Below, in pieces: positions 1 through 10,000 of a stretch of DNA of 64,000 nt. Made by a program: the position numbers and the translations under genes. This DNA is from Rhodococcoides trifolii. Lineage in GTDB: Bacteria; Actinomycetota; Actinomycetes; Mycobacteriales; Mycobacteriaceae. The stretch is from assembly GCF_014635345.1 (NCBI RefSeq), contig NZ_BMCU01000001.1, forward strand, positions 434,001 through 498,000, read 5' to 3'. A model generated the notes under the pieces. It did no database searches. It was given only the letters and a program-made list of their open reading frames with translations, and was not told the DNA's origin. Positions within the stretch are counted from its first letter, which is position 1. Each line of letters opens with the position of its first letter.

Positions 1-1291
1 CGCCGATGTTTCCGGCCACGGCCAACCCGGCCGACACACCGATTCCGATGTCGAGACCGTCGATCTCGGCCAGCGCAACCCGCAGTTCTCGGGCCGCGGA
101 CAGAGCGGCGGTCGGAGCGTCGGGCCGGTCGAGCGGAGCTCCGAAGATGGCCAGCGCGGCGTCGCCCACGAACTTGTTGACGAACCCGTGATGTCGGTCG
201 ACCACGTCGACCACGACGCGAAAGAATTCGTTGAGCAGGTCGACCACCTCGGACGGTGGGCGCTCCGATGCGGCTGCGGTGGAGCCGACCATGTCGACGA
301 ACAGGACGGCGACGAACCTCGTCTCGCCGCCGAGTTCGGTCCCGAACTGCAACGCGCGACGAGCGACGTCCTCGCCGACATGCTGGCCGAACAGCTCTCG
401 CAACACCCGACGTTCGGACGCTTCCTCCATCATTCGGTTGAAACCGACCTGCAGCCGGCCGATCTCGCTACCGTCGAACACCTCGACCTGGATCTCGGTG
501 TCACCTCGGGCGACCCGTTCGATGGCCTTGCGCAGCTGCCGGATCGGGTCGGAGATCTGGCTCGCCGTCAGCATCGACAGTGCGAACGCCTGCACGATGG
601 CCATGACGCAGAGCAGGATGATGGCGATTGCCAGCGAGTTCGGGGAGAACACCAGGTCGGTGGTCAGCTGCGTCGCGCACAGCAACACGATGCCGATCAC
701 CGGGATGAGAGTGCCCAGCCCCCAGGTCATCGCCATGCGGGTACCGACGCCAGGTGTGAAGGTGCGATCGAACCGCCCCTCACTCAACGCCTGCGCGGCC
801 ACCGGGCGCAGGATCCTCTCGCCCAACATGTAGGTGAACCCAAAGGTGATGGCGGCCGCCATCGCGACGGTGACGATCACGGCCACGGCCAACGAGGGCA
901 TCTCCTGGACCGTCAGCGCAACGAAGATGATGCCGCCGATGAACCACAGCACCAGGTGCACGATGGCTTGCCTCAACGGTGCGTGCAGGGCCGCCATCTG
1001 CTCCGATCTGGTGGGCGCGCCACCTCGGAGCTGCCAGCGGATGACGTTCTTGAGCATGTACGCGGCGGTGCCCACACTCACCGCACCCGCGCACGCCAGA
1101 TAGATGCCGAAAATGATGATGTTGCGAGTTCGGTCCTCCACCACGGACGCCTGCTCCGGAATGGGTAGTCCGTACCGAACGAACGCGAAAACCAGGACGG
1201 CACCGAAGAAGTTGGCCAGCAATGTGGACCCGAGGTACAGCGGCCACCGACTTCGCAGGGTCATCGACACCGCACGCAGGAGGACGAGCAC
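1..1291 (-). CDS. Membrane-anchored class III adenylate/guanylate cyclase with HAMP domain (3' end cut by window edge)
   Basis: Makes a cyclic nucleotide (probably cAMP) from the triphosphate at the inner membrane face. Read on the minus strand, the product has about six hydrophobic segments in the first 240 residues. A HAMP linker follows (SDPIRQLRKAIERVARGD), then a cyclase domain. The two metal-binding Asp motifs are visible as FVDMVGST and NKFVGDAALAIFG, and the frame is still open at GIGVSAGLAVAGNIG where the window ends, so roughly the last 60-80 residues are missing. A TAA at 1301-1303 limits the start. GTG at 1291, GTG at 1270 and ATG at 1264 are all in frame and none has a strong ribosome site, so the start is uncertain. 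It is divergent from the AI-2E gene. Whether the product is cAMP or cGMP cannot be read here. Confidence 0.85.
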   Translation of the reverse strand, partial: MLVLLRAVSMTLRSRWPLYLGSTLLANFFGAVLVFAFVRYGLPIPEQASVVEDRTRNIIIFGIYLACAGAVSVGTAAYMLKNVIRWQLRGGAPTRSEQMAALHAPLRQAIVHLVLWFIGGIIFVALTVQEMPSLAVAVIVTVAMAAAITFGFTYMLGERILRPVAAQALSEGRFDRTFTPGVGTRMAMTWGLGTLIPVIGIVLLCATQLTTDLVFSPNSLAIAIILLCVMAIVQAFALSMLTASQISDPIRQLRKAIERVARGDTEIQVEVFDGSEIGRLQVGFNRMMEEASERRVLRELFGQHVGEDVARRALQFGTELGGETRFVAVLFVDMVGSTAAASERPPSEVVDLLNEFFRVVVDVVDRHHGFVNKFVGDAALAIFGAPLDRPDAPTAALSAARELRVALAEIDGLDIGIGVSAGLAVAGNIG

Positions 1292-1378
1292 GTGACGAAC
1301 TTACCGGTGAACTTGCGGCCCGGTCGCAAGCAGTGCACAACTCGATCACACGCAATCGAAAACGGTTAGGCTCCCTCG

Positions 1379-2620
1379 GTGACAGGCAATGGTTCGGCGG
1401 ACGACGCGAGCGCCGCAAGCGTCTACGCCGCAAGCGGCCGGCACCCCGCCGATTCGGTACACCCCATCGTTCGTATCGGCGCCGCATGGACGTGGCGACT
1501 GCTCGTCCTCGCCGCCGGCGTGGCCGTTCTCGTCTATCTGGTCGGCAAGCTCGATACCGTTCTCATCCCCATCGGACTCGCCCTGCTGGCGTCGGGACTG
1601 CTGTCGCCGCTCGTGGACTGGATGCATCGGCGAGGCATCCCGCGGGTCGTCGCCGTCGTGGTGGCGCTGCTCGGCAGCATCGGTGTCGTCGCCGGGATTC
1701 TCACGTTCGTCGTGCAGCAGTTCGTCGAAGGCGTACCCCAGCTCGGGGATCAGTTCACCGAGAGCATCCAGACCGTTCAGACCTGGCTGACCGACGGCCC
1801 GTTCCACTTCAGCGAGGACCAGATTCGCTCCGCGGGCGATTCCGTCGTGCGATCCATCCAGTCGAACCAGGAAGCGCTGACCAGCGGCGCCCTCACCACC
1901 GCAGCCGTCATCGGTGAAATATTCACCGGGCTGGCACTCATGCTGTTCACCCTGATCTTCTTCCTGTACGGCGGAAACCAGATCTGGCAGTTCGTCACTC
2001 GGCTCGCACCCACGCAGGCGCGTCGACGGATTCGGCTCGCGGGGGCTCAGGCGTTCGGTTCGCTCGTCGGCTACATCCGCGCCACCGTGGCCGTCGCCGC
2101 GGTCGACGCGATCGGCATCGGTGCCGGTCTCGCTATCCTCGGTGTGCCGCTTGCGCTCCCACTTGCCTCCCTGGTGTTCATCGGTGCGTTCATACCCATC
2201 GTCGGCGCGTTGCTCACCGGGTTCGTGGCGGTCTTCATCGCCCTGGTGACGAAGGGTCTGATCACCGCGGTCATCGCGCTGGCCATCGTCGTCGGGGTGA
2301 TGCAGATCGAAGGCCACATCCTGCAGCCGCTCTTCCTCGGACGTGCCGTCCGGTTGCACCCGTTGGCCGTCGTCGTCGCCATCGCGACCGGAATCGTGTT
2401 GGCAGGCATCATCGGTGGACTACTGGCCGTACCGATCGTCGCGATGGTGAACACCGCTGTCCGGTCGCTGCTCGCGGACGATCCGGAAGCCGCATACGAG
2501 GGCATCGACCAGTCGGACCCGATGTTCCCGGCCGACCCGGACAGCCCACACCCGTCGACAGGAATGCTCGAGGCGGGAACGATCACACCGGCGACGCGTA
2601 AAGATGACCACGTCGACTGA
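1379..2620 (+). CDS. AI-2E family (PerM-like) transporter
   Basis: Polytopic membrane protein of 413 residues. After a polar N-terminus of about 30 residues come paired hydrophobic segments (about 35-100), a soluble stretch and a cluster of C-terminal helices containing the family-typical LPLASLVFIGAFIPIVGALL and the QIEGHILQPLFLGRAVRLHP block. The family includes permeases linked to AI-2 or cation export, and the substrate here is unknown. Its position near mmpL3 matches Rv0205, the M. tuberculosis PerM-like gene beside mmpL3. GTG start. The last 17 bp overlap the following histidine kinase gene in another frame, so the two are probably co-transcribed. Confidence 0.85.
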   Translation: MTGNGSADDASAASVYAASGRHPADSVHPIVRIGAAWTWRLLVLAAGVAVLVYLVGKLDTVLIPIGLALLASGLLSPLVDWMHRRGIPRVVAVVVALLGSIGVVAGILTFVVQQFVEGVPQLGDQFTESIQTVQTWLTDGPFHFSEDQIRSAGDSVVRSIQSNQEALTSGALTTAAVIGEIFTGLALMLFTLIFFLYGGNQIWQFVTRLAPTQARRRIRLAGAQAFGSLVGYIRATVAVAAVDAIGIGAGLAILGVPLALPLASLVFIGAFIPIVGALLTGFVAVFIALVTKGLITAVIALAIVVGVMQIEGHILQPLFLGRAVRLHPLAVVVAIATGIVLAGIIGGLLAVPIVAMVNTAVRSLLADDPEAAYEGIDQSDPMFPADPDSPHPSTGMLEAGTITPATRKDDHVD

Positions 2621-3737
2621 CGACCCCGACGCACCACTGTGGCGGGCCGCGAGCGCTTTTCGGCTCGCAACCGTGGTCTACGCCGTCGGATTCCAACTCG
2701 TCGTCGCCGACAGCTACCGCTCCACCCGGCTCAGCTGGGTGCTGGTGTCCATGGTCGTCGTGTGGTCCGGTCTCGCGGGCAGTCTGCTCCTGCGTCGGTC
2801 GAACCGACTGCCCGTCGTCGTCGCCGACCAGGTGGTGGTTCTGGCCGCAATGGCGTCGACCCGCCTGGTTGCCGGCCCGGAGTGGTACACCGTTCACCAG
2901 GTCCTGCCCACCACCCTCTGGGTCACGAACGCGGTCATCTCGGCGGCGATCCTCTGGGGGCCGGCGGCCGGAATCGGATCGGGCGCCGTGATGTCCGTCG
3001 GCGTCGCGGTGACGAAAGGCGAACTGAGCGTGGACCTGTGGCGCGATGCGACCGCGCCGATCCTGCTGTCCGTGGGACTGGCTCTCGGTGTCGCCTCGCG
3101 CGCAGCCAGGCGAGGCCGCCAGCAGCTCGAACGTGCCATCGGGCTCGCCGCCGCCACCGCGGAGCGCGAACGTTTGGCTCGCGAAGTGCACGACGGAGTT
3201 CTGCAGGTCCTCGCGATGGTGAAGCGCCGCGGGTCCGAAATCGGCGGCGACGCAGTCGAACTGGCCACGTTGGCCGGTCAGCAGGAAATTGCGTTACGCA
3301 CCCTGATCTCCGAATCCCGCGTTCCCGCGCGCGAGCACGGACCGCTCGTCGACCTCCGGCCCGGTCTGCAGTCGCGGGAGTCGGTGACGGTCTCGGTCTC
3401 GACACCCGGAGAACCGGTACTTCTCGACCGCGCCGTCGCCGCCGAAGTGGAGGCCGCGACCCGCAGCGCGCTCGGCAACGTCGCCGAGCACGCCGGTCCC
3501 GGCGCGCGCGCCTTCGTGCTGCTCGAGGAGCTGCCGGACACCATCGTCGTCAGCGTTCGCGACGACGGAGTCGGCATCCCCGCGGGACGCATCGCCGACG
3601 CGGAGAGCGAGGGGAGAATGGGAGTGTCGAAGTCGATCATCGGGCGTATTCGATCGGTGGGCGGCACCGCTGCCGTCGAATCCTGGCCCGGCGACGGCAC
3701 CGAGTGGGAGTTCCGTATTCCGAGAGGGCACCGATGA
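2604..3737 (+). CDS. Sensor histidine kinase, MacS/DesK-like
   Basis: Sensor of a two-component system, 377 residues. Residues 20-165 hold about five hydrophobic segments forming the membrane sensor. The HisKA_3 dimerisation helix carries the phospho-acceptor His196 in RLAREVHDGVLQ, preceded by a short coiled coil (RRGRQQLERAI). The C-terminal ATPase domain shows an N-box-like ALGNVAEHA and a G-box VRDDGVGIPAG. Only four bases are shared with the downstream LuxR-type regulator (ATGA), the classic coupling of a kinase to its cognate regulator. It resembles the MacS kinases of Corynebacteriales, but the signal is unknown. ATG start inside the end of the AI-2E gene. Confidence 0.88.
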   Translation: MTTSTDDPDAPLWRAASAFRLATVVYAVGFQLVVADSYRSTRLSWVLVSMVVVWSGLAGSLLLRRSNRLPVVVADQVVVLAAMASTRLVAGPEWYTVHQVLPTTLWVTNAVISAAILWGPAAGIGSGAVMSVGVAVTKGELSVDLWRDATAPILLSVGLALGVASRAARRGRQQLERAIGLAAATAERERLAREVHDGVLQVLAMVKRRGSEIGGDAVELATLAGQQEIALRTLISESRVPAREHGPLVDLRPGLQSRESVTVSVSTPGEPVLLDRAVAAEVEAATRSALGNVAEHAGPGARAFVLLEELPDTIVVSVRDDGVGIPAGRIADAESEGRMGVSKSIIGRIRSVGGTAAVESWPGDGTEWEFRIPRGHR

Positions 3738-4375
3738 CCGTTCGAATCATGGTGGTCGACGACCACCCGATGTGGCGTGACGGCGTGGCGCGCGACCTCA
3801 CCGCCCGCGGGTTCGAGGTGGTGGCGACGGCCGACGCGATGGCGTCGGCAACCCGTCGAGCGGCGGCGACGCGTCCCGCGGTGGTGCTGATGGACATGGA
3901 GCTGCCCGACGGGAACGGTGCCGAGGCCACGGCCGCGGTACTCGAGGTATCGCCGGAGTCTCGGGTGCTGATTCTGTCCGCGTCGGCCGAGCGCGACGAC
4001 GTTCTCGACGCCGTCAAGGCCGGGGCGACGGGATACCTCGTCAAGAGCGCATCGGCCGACGAACTGGTGGCGGCCGTCGAGGCCACGAACGCCGGGCAGG
4101 CGGTGTTCACGCCGGGCTTGGCCGGTCTGGTGCTCGGGGAGTACCGGCGCATCGCCGCCGGGCCGGACGCGGGACCCGCCTCGCCCACGCTCACCGACCG
4201 CGAGACCGACGTGCTGCGTCTGGTCGCAAAGGGGTTGAGCGCCAAGCAGATTGCCACCCGTCTGTCCCTCAGCCATCGCACCGTCGAGAACCATGTGCAA
4301 GCAACGCTGCGCAAGCTGCAGCTGGCGAACCGAGTCGAGTTGACGAGGTACGCGATCGAACGTGGCATCGAGTAG
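3734..4375 (+). CDS. NarL/LuxR-family response regulator
   Basis: Cognate regulator of the preceding kinase, 213 residues. The receiver domain (1-120) has the acidic pair in MVVDDHP, the phospho-acceptor Asp54 in VLMDMELPDG and the conserved Lys in GYLVKSASADE. After a short linker a LuxR-type helix-turn-helix covers about 148-210 (LTDRETDVLRLVAKGLSAKQ, then SHRTVENHVQ). The start is the ATG of the ATGA overlap with the kinase stop, and the longer frame upstream is antiparallel noise. Targets are not visible, but the next two genes (DUF1707 and DUF2339 envelope proteins) are reasonable candidates because they follow on the same strand with short gaps. Confidence 0.9.
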   Translation: MTVRIMVVDDHPMWRDGVARDLTARGFEVVATADAMASATRRAAATRPAVVLMDMELPDGNGAEATAAVLEVSPESRVLILSASAERDDVLDAVKAGATGYLVKSASADELVAAVEATNAGQAVFTPGLAGLVLGEYRRIAAGPDAGPASPTLTDRETDVLRLVAKGLSAKQIATRLSLSHRTVENHVQATLRKLQLANRVELTRYAIERGIE

Positions 4376-4397
4376 ACCCGGCGGTATCCTGATCGGC

Positions 4398-4991
4398 ATG
4401 GATGCGAAGGATCTGCGCGTCAGCGATGCCGAACGCGAACACGTCGGCGGTCTGCTCCAGCGAGCCGTCGGCCAGGGGATGCTTTCGCTCGGCGAATTCA
4501 CCGAGCGGATGGACACCACGATGGCCGCCAAGACCCGCGGTGAGCTGAACTCCGTCCTGATCGACCTACCGGGAATGCAGATTGCCGACAAGGAACTGCC
4601 ACAACAGCTTCCGCCGTCCCCGAGTGCGCCCACCTCGATCACGGGCACCATGTCGAACGTCCACCGAAAAGGTGAGTGGCACGTGCCGTCCCACCTGCGA
4701 CTGAAGACGAAGATGTCGAACACGACGTTGGACTTCACGGCTGCGCACCTCGACGCGTCGGTCGTGGAAATCGACGTCGACGACTACTGCAGCACCCTCA
4801 CCCTGGTGGTGCCCGACGACGCCACCGTCGACATGAACGGCCTCGAAACCGTGGGCGGCACCGCCAGCAACTCCGTCAAGACCGGCCCTCCCCGCGGACG
4901 AGTGCACGTCGTCGTGCGCGGCAAGACGAGATTCGGGACGGTCAAGGCGAAGCACCCCTTCGGCTCGGTGTTCAAGAAGATGGGCTTCTGA
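4398..4991 (+). CDS. DUF1707 (SHOCT-like) protein with LiaF-type C-terminal domain
   Basis: 197-residue protein without a signal peptide. Residues 1-58 form a DUF1707 domain (MDAKDLRVSDAEREHVGGLL), a short helical module common in actinobacteria near envelope-stress genes. The remainder is beta-rich with repeated strands (LRLKTKMSNTTLDFTAAHLD and following), as in the C-terminal domain of LiaF-like envelope-stress proteins. The start is the ATG at 4398 because the DUF1707 motif begins there; an in-frame upstream ATG at 4362 lies inside the regulator gene. The position just behind a two-component system suggests an envelope-sensing or response role. The exact function is unknown. Confidence 0.8.
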   Translation: MDAKDLRVSDAEREHVGGLLQRAVGQGMLSLGEFTERMDTTMAAKTRGELNSVLIDLPGMQIADKELPQQLPPSPSAPTSITGTMSNVHRKGEWHVPSHLRLKTKMSNTTLDFTAAHLDASVVEIDVDDYCSTLTLVVPDDATVDMNGLETVGGTASNSVKTGPPRGRVHVVVRGKTRFGTVKAKHPFGSVFKKMGF

Positions 4992-5063
4992 GGCGGGAAA
5001 CCCCCGCCGCACTCGAGTAGCACTACTCATCCGGTACGAGCCGGATCGGCCGACGATCGATCC

Positions 5064-7025
5064 ATGACATCCCCGACTGATTCCGGCCGGCCTCCGGCCT
5101 TCCCGACTGACTCCGGCCGGCCTCCGGCCTTCCCGACTGACTCCGGCCGGCCTCCGGCCTTCCCGACTGACTCCGGCCGGCCTCCGGCCTTCCCGCCTGA
5201 CTCCGGCCGGCCTCCGGCCTTCCCGCCGCAGATCGACCCACGCCTCGTCCACACCCTGTCCACCGAAGTCGCCTCCCTGCAGCAGCACCTGCACAAGGTG
5301 GGCACCGACCTCGAAGTACTGCGCAACCAGCTGACGTTCACACCCCCGCCGATGCCGGTACAGCAGCCCATTCCCGTGCCCCGTCCGATGCCGATGCCGG
5401 TGCCGATGCAGCAGCGTCCCCCGTACCGGCCTCCCGCCCCGACTCCTCCACGTGAGCCCTGGTGGCAGCGCGACGGAATGGTCAGCCGCATCCTGGCGGT
5501 CGCCGGTGCCGGCGTGACCCTGGTGGGCGTCGTGATGCTCTTGGTGCTCGCCATCAACGCCGGGTGGTTCGGGGCGGTGCCTCGGGTTGCCGGTGGAGCC
5601 GGCCTCTGCGCCGCGCTCGTGGTTGCCGGGCACCGCATGATCTCGCGGCCCGGTGGCCGAGTCGGCGCCATCGCCCTGGCCGCAACCGGCTTTGCCGGCC
5701 TGTACCTCGACGTTGCTGCAGTGACCGTGATCTACGACTGGATCGCACCGGTGATCGGCGCGATCGTCGGCCTCGGTGTGGCCGCACTGGGCATCGGCGT
5801 GGCTCTCGCGTGGAAGTCCGAACGCCTCGCGGTGATCGTCACGATCGGCGCGGCCGTTCTGGCCCCTGTCGTCACCGGCGAATTTTCGCTCACGCTGCTC
5901 GTGTTCCTCTTCGTTCTTCAGGTGGCCGCGGCGCCCGTCGACATCGACCGCGACTGGCCGATGCTGCGAGCCGCGCGCACGGTGCCGGTCGTGGGCGCAC
6001 TCTTTCTGGCGACGTTCGCAGCCTCGTTCCACAGCGCCGGCCTCGCCGAGCGCGCACAACTGCTCGCTCTTGCGGTGGCCGTTCTCGCTGTCGCGGTCTC
6101 GTCGTCGCTCGTCGTTCTGCGCCGGCACGCGGACGTCGTGTCCCTGGCCGTCCTGGCCACCACCTGGCTACCGGTGCTCGGCATCGCGACGCTGTTCGAG
6201 CCGCGCATCGCGGCATCGATCGACGGGGCCGTGATCATCGCTGCCGGCGCTGTCGCCTACTGCGCGCGCCGGGTCGACGCGCCGGTGCACACCGTGCTCG
6301 TCATGATCGCGAGTCTTGCTGCACTCCAGGCGTGTTCGCAGGTATCGGTCGACAGCCTCCGCACCATCGCACTGCTCGCCATCGCGGTGGCGCTGATGGT
6401 GGCCGCGCATCGCTCCGCGTCGGTAGCGGCGTGGTGGACGGGATCCGCGTTCGGTGTGATCGGCGCCTTCGACCTGTCGGTGTCGACCCCGGTGGAAGCG
6501 CTGATCGATCGCACCTTCTCCGACGAACTGAGCTGGGGCTCGGTGGTCGCGTCGCTGACGCTCGTGTGCTTCGCGGCGGCCGCGACACTGTCGTCGACCG
6601 TCGTCGATGCCCTGCGTCCGCTGCGTGAGCAGATCGTGATCGTGGCGTCGTTGGTCGGCCTCTACGGCGTGAGCGCCGCAGCAGTCTCGTTCGGTGTGCT
6701 GCTCGGCGACGATCGGTCCGGCTTCGTTGCAGGGCACTGCGTCTCGACGGTCATCTGGATGGCAGGAGCGGCCGTTCTCCTGCTCCGCGGGTTGTCGAGC
6801 CGAGACCACGCGCACGCGCTTCTCACCAGTGGGCTGCTTCTCGCCGGCGCAGCGACGGCCAAGCTGTTCCTGTTCGATCTGGTCGCTCTCGACGGAATTG
6901 CCCGCGCGGCAGCGTTTTTGATCGTCGGCGTGATGCTGCTCGCTACGGGCACCCGCTACGCCCGAGCGTTCGCCGAACGACCGACGCCCGTTACGACCGA
7001 CGCTGACGCGCCAGCAACTCGCTGA
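5064..7025 (+). CDS. DUF2339 multi-spanning membrane protein with repeat-coded N-terminus
   Basis: 653 residues. The first 52 residues are five tandem copies of a decapeptide (PTDSGRPPAF) encoded by 30-bp DNA repeats. A short coiled-coil-like stretch follows (STEVASLQQHLHKVGTDLEV), then a Pro/Met-rich linker, then about 16-18 hydrophobic helices to the end. DUF2339 proteins are large integral membrane proteins of unknown function. The 3' end overlaps the 3' end of mmpL3 by 35 bp tail to tail. If the repeat is a late insertion, translation could also be viewed as starting near residue 55, but no good alternative start codon with a ribosome site is evident there. Confidence 0.8.
   Translation: MTSPTDSGRPPAFPTDSGRPPAFPTDSGRPPAFPTDSGRPPAFPPDSGRPPAFPPQIDPRLVHTLSTEVASLQQHLHKVGTDLEVLRNQLTFTPPPMPVQQPIPVPRPMPMPVPMQQRPPYRPPAPTPPREPWWQRDGMVSRILAVAGAGVTLVGVVMLLVLAINAGWFGAVPRVAGGAGLCAALVVAGHRMISRPGGRVGAIALAATGFAGLYLDVAAVTVIYDWIAPVIGAIVGLGVAALGIGVALAWKSERLAVIVTIGAAVLAPVVTGEFSLTLLVFLFVLQVAAAPVDIDRDWPMLRAARTVPVVGALFLATFAASFHSAGLAERAQLLALAVAVLAVAVSSSLVVLRRHADVVSLAVLATTWLPVLGIATLFEPRIAASIDGAVIIAAGAVAYCARRVDAPVHTVLVMIASLAALQACSQVSVDSLRTIALLAIAVALMVAAHRSASVAAWWTGSAFGVIGAFDLSVSTPVEALIDRTFSDELSWGSVVASLTLVCFAAAATLSSTVVDALRPLREQIVIVASLVGLYGVSAAAVSFGVLLGDDRSGFVAGHCVSTVIWMAGAAVLLLRGLSSRDHAHALLTSGLLLAGAATAKLFLFDLVALDGIARAAAFLIVGVMLLATGTRYARAFAERPTPVTTDADAPATR
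5071..5220 (+). repeat. Five tandem 30-bp repeats at the 5' end of the DUF2339 gene
   Basis: Five units of exactly 30 bp (5071, 5101, 5131, 5161 and 5191). The middle three are identical, while the first has one C-to-T change and the fifth one A-to-C change. Each contains the 19-mer CCGGCCTCCGGCCTTCCCG. The reverse complement of this 19-mer occurs twice more at 22788-22806 and 22821-22839, inside a different gene. The unit length is a multiple of three, so copy number can change without breaking the frame. Confidence 0.95.
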
Positions 7026-10000
7026 CGCTGATGGCCTGCCCGGAACGTCCACCGTGTCGTCCACTGCCGCCGGCGTCGTCGCCGTCCGACCCCTGCTCGG
7101 GTTCGGCGCGACGGCGTCGGCCGCCGGTTTCCCTGGGCCGCTGTGGTTCTGGGAACGGCTGTGGTTCTGGGAACGGCTGTGCTTCTGGGGCCGACTGTGC
7201 TTCTGGGAGAGGCTGCGGCTGGGGGGCAGGCCGTGCTTCCTGCACAACCCGCGTCTCGGGCACCTCGGGCACCGGGGGAGACGGTCGGCGTTCGGGCTGC
7301 GGTTCCGGGACCGGGTCGGTCAGAGGATCCGGCCGCGGAGCAACACGCCCCGCTTCCCCGGGAACGGATGGAGCAGAAGGGGTTTCGGTTCGGTACGTCG
7401 GCTCTGCGCGGCGCCGTGTCGACGGAGGATCCGCGACCGGCTGCGCCGCTGGTGCATCCGCAGGAACCTGCGCGGAACCGTTCCGTTCCGCTTCGCTTGC
7501 CGAACCACGTTGCGCGGGGCCCCGTAGCTCCGCGAACCACTGGTCCATCGAATGGTTGTCACGCTGCATCGCCGGCTCCGGTCGACGCGCCGGTCGCACG
7601 GCGGGAACGGGTCGAACAGGAGACCCGTTGCCAGTGCCAGTGCCAGTGCCGTTGCCAGTGCCAGTGCCGTTGCCAGTGCCGTTGCCGTTCACATCGGCGC
7701 TGCTCCGCCGACCGTTCGGTGCAGGAGTCGGCGCCTCCGAATCAGGTTGCGCGAGGGGCCTTCTCGGCTCGGCGTCCGACTTCTTGGCAGTGGGTGATCG
7801 CAGCTCCGCGAGCCAGCTCTCGATGGGCCGCGGTTCCGGGGTGCCCGCGTCCTGGAAGTTCGAACGATCGGACTTGGAACGCTCGGACTTGGAACGATCG
7901 GACTGCGAATTATCGGGTCGGGAGTTGTCCGACTCGGCGCGGACCGCGGAGCGCCGACGGTTCGGCTCGATCGGGGGCTCGGGGCGAACGGGCCTGTCGT
8001 CTCCGGGTGCGACGGCGGGACGCCCGGTCGCGGACCGGCGCGGTTCCTCGACCCGGCTTCGGGCTCCGCCCGCTGCACCCGCGCTCGGTCGAACGGCGGG
8101 TACGTGCGGTGCGATACGCGGTATGGGTGTCGTGAGAGGTTCGCTCGCGCTTCCGGCGAACATCGGAACACCGCTGACCGACAGTTCCGGAACGTCGTCG
8201 GGCATCAGTTCGGCTTCGAGAACCGGTTCGCCGAGGCCCAGCTTTTCCTGAATGCGCTTCATCCACGCCGGCGCCCACCAGCAGTCGTCGCCGAGCAGCT
8301 TCATGATCGACGGGACGAGGAACATTCGGATGAGGGTGGCGTCGATGACGAGCGCGGCGATCATGCCGTAGGCGATGTACTTCATCATCACCAGGTCGGA
8401 GAACGCGAACGCTCCGGTCACGACGATCAGAATCAGCGCGGCGGCGGTGATGATGCGTCCGGTGTGCGAGGTGCCGACGCGGATCGCCTCGGAGGTACTG
8501 GCCCCCCGCGCTCGCGCTTCGACCATGCGGGAGAGGAGGAACACCTCGTAGTCCGTGGACAGTCCGAAGATGATCGCGATGATCAACACCAGGATCGGCG
8601 CCATGATCGGTCCGGGACTGAAGTCCAGCAGGCCCGCGCCGTTTCCGTCGATGAAGATCCACGTCAGGATGCCCAGCGTTGCGCCGAGGCCCAGCGTCGT
8701 CATCAGAATCGCCTTGATGGGCAGCACCAGTGAACCGAAGGTCAAGAACATCAGCAGTGTCACCACAAGGACCACGAGCACGGCCATCAGCGGTAATCGA
8801 TCCACCAGTGCCGCGATGCTGTCCTGCTCCAGCGTCGGCGTGCCGCCCACGGACATCGTGACGCCGTCGGGAACGTCGAGCGAGCGGACGTACTCGATCG
8901 CGGGCTTGGAATCGTTGCGATCGACCAGACCGGCGGACAGCACTGCCACGCCGTTCTGGTTCTGCGTGAGGGAGAACTTCTCGACGAGCCCGGGAGCGTT
9001 GGAGGCCTCGCGAAGGAGCGTGCCGATCTGCGGACCCTGCGCGTTCTGCAGCACGATCTTGAGCGGCTCGGTGCGGTACGACGGGAAGTTGGCGTCGAAC
9101 TCGTTCTGCGCCACGCGGGTCGGGTTGTCCGGCGGAAGGTACGACTCGTTGATGCCACCGAACTTGATGTTGCCGACGGGCAGCGTCAGCAGAAGCAGGC
9201 CCAGCACGATGGGAACGGCGACCTTGAGCGGGTTTCGCATGACCCAGCGGGTGAGGCGACCCCACGGACCGTTCTCGATCTCCTCGGACGACTTGGTCTT
9301 GCGCATGAACTTCAGGCCGAGCGCGTCGACGCGCGGGCCCAGGATCGCGAGGATTGCCGGCAGCACGGTGATCGAGGTCAGGGCAGCGAGAGCGACGGTC
9401 GCGATGGCGCCGAACGCCACCGACTTCAGGAAGCCCTGGGGGAACAGCAAGAGACCGCCGAGGCTCGCGACGATCATCGTGGCGGAGAAGACGACGGTGC
9501 GCCCCGCGGTCATGACCGAACGACGCACGGCCTGCTTCGTGGAGTAACCGTCGCCCAGTTCCTCCCGGAAGCGACTGACGATGAACAGTCCGTAATCGAT
9601 GGCCAGACCCAGCCCTACGAGTGAGACCACGGGCGCGACGAACGTGTTGACCTCGACGAAGTTGGTGATGAACCGCACCACGCCGTTGGCGGCGACCACG
9701 GTCAGGCCGCCGATGATCAGCGGCAGCGCCGCGGCGACGATGCCGCCGAAGATGAAGAACAGCAGCACACCCACGACCGGAATGGCCAGCAGCTCCATCC
9801 GGTGGACGTCACTGGCGAGCGTGTCGTTGAGAGCGCCGGCGATGGGTTGAAGACCCGCCAGTTGGACGTCGACTCCGTCGATGGCGAAGGCGTTCTTGAC
9901 CTCGCGGAAGTTCGACGCGAGCTCGGTGTCGTTGTCGCCGACGATCGCGAAGGTGGCGATGGCCTTGGTCTTGTCCGGCGTCGTGAGCGCGGGCAGTTTC

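Noticed and set aside
188-1168. Long plus-strand frame opposite the cyclase
   Set aside because: It is antisense to a gene with clear HAMP and cyclase motifs, and its His/Asp/Arg-rich peptide has the bias of a shadow frame.
4566-6128. 520-residue minus-strand frame across DUF1707 and DUF2339
   Set aside because: Low-complexity charged peptide antisense to two genes with recognisable domains.
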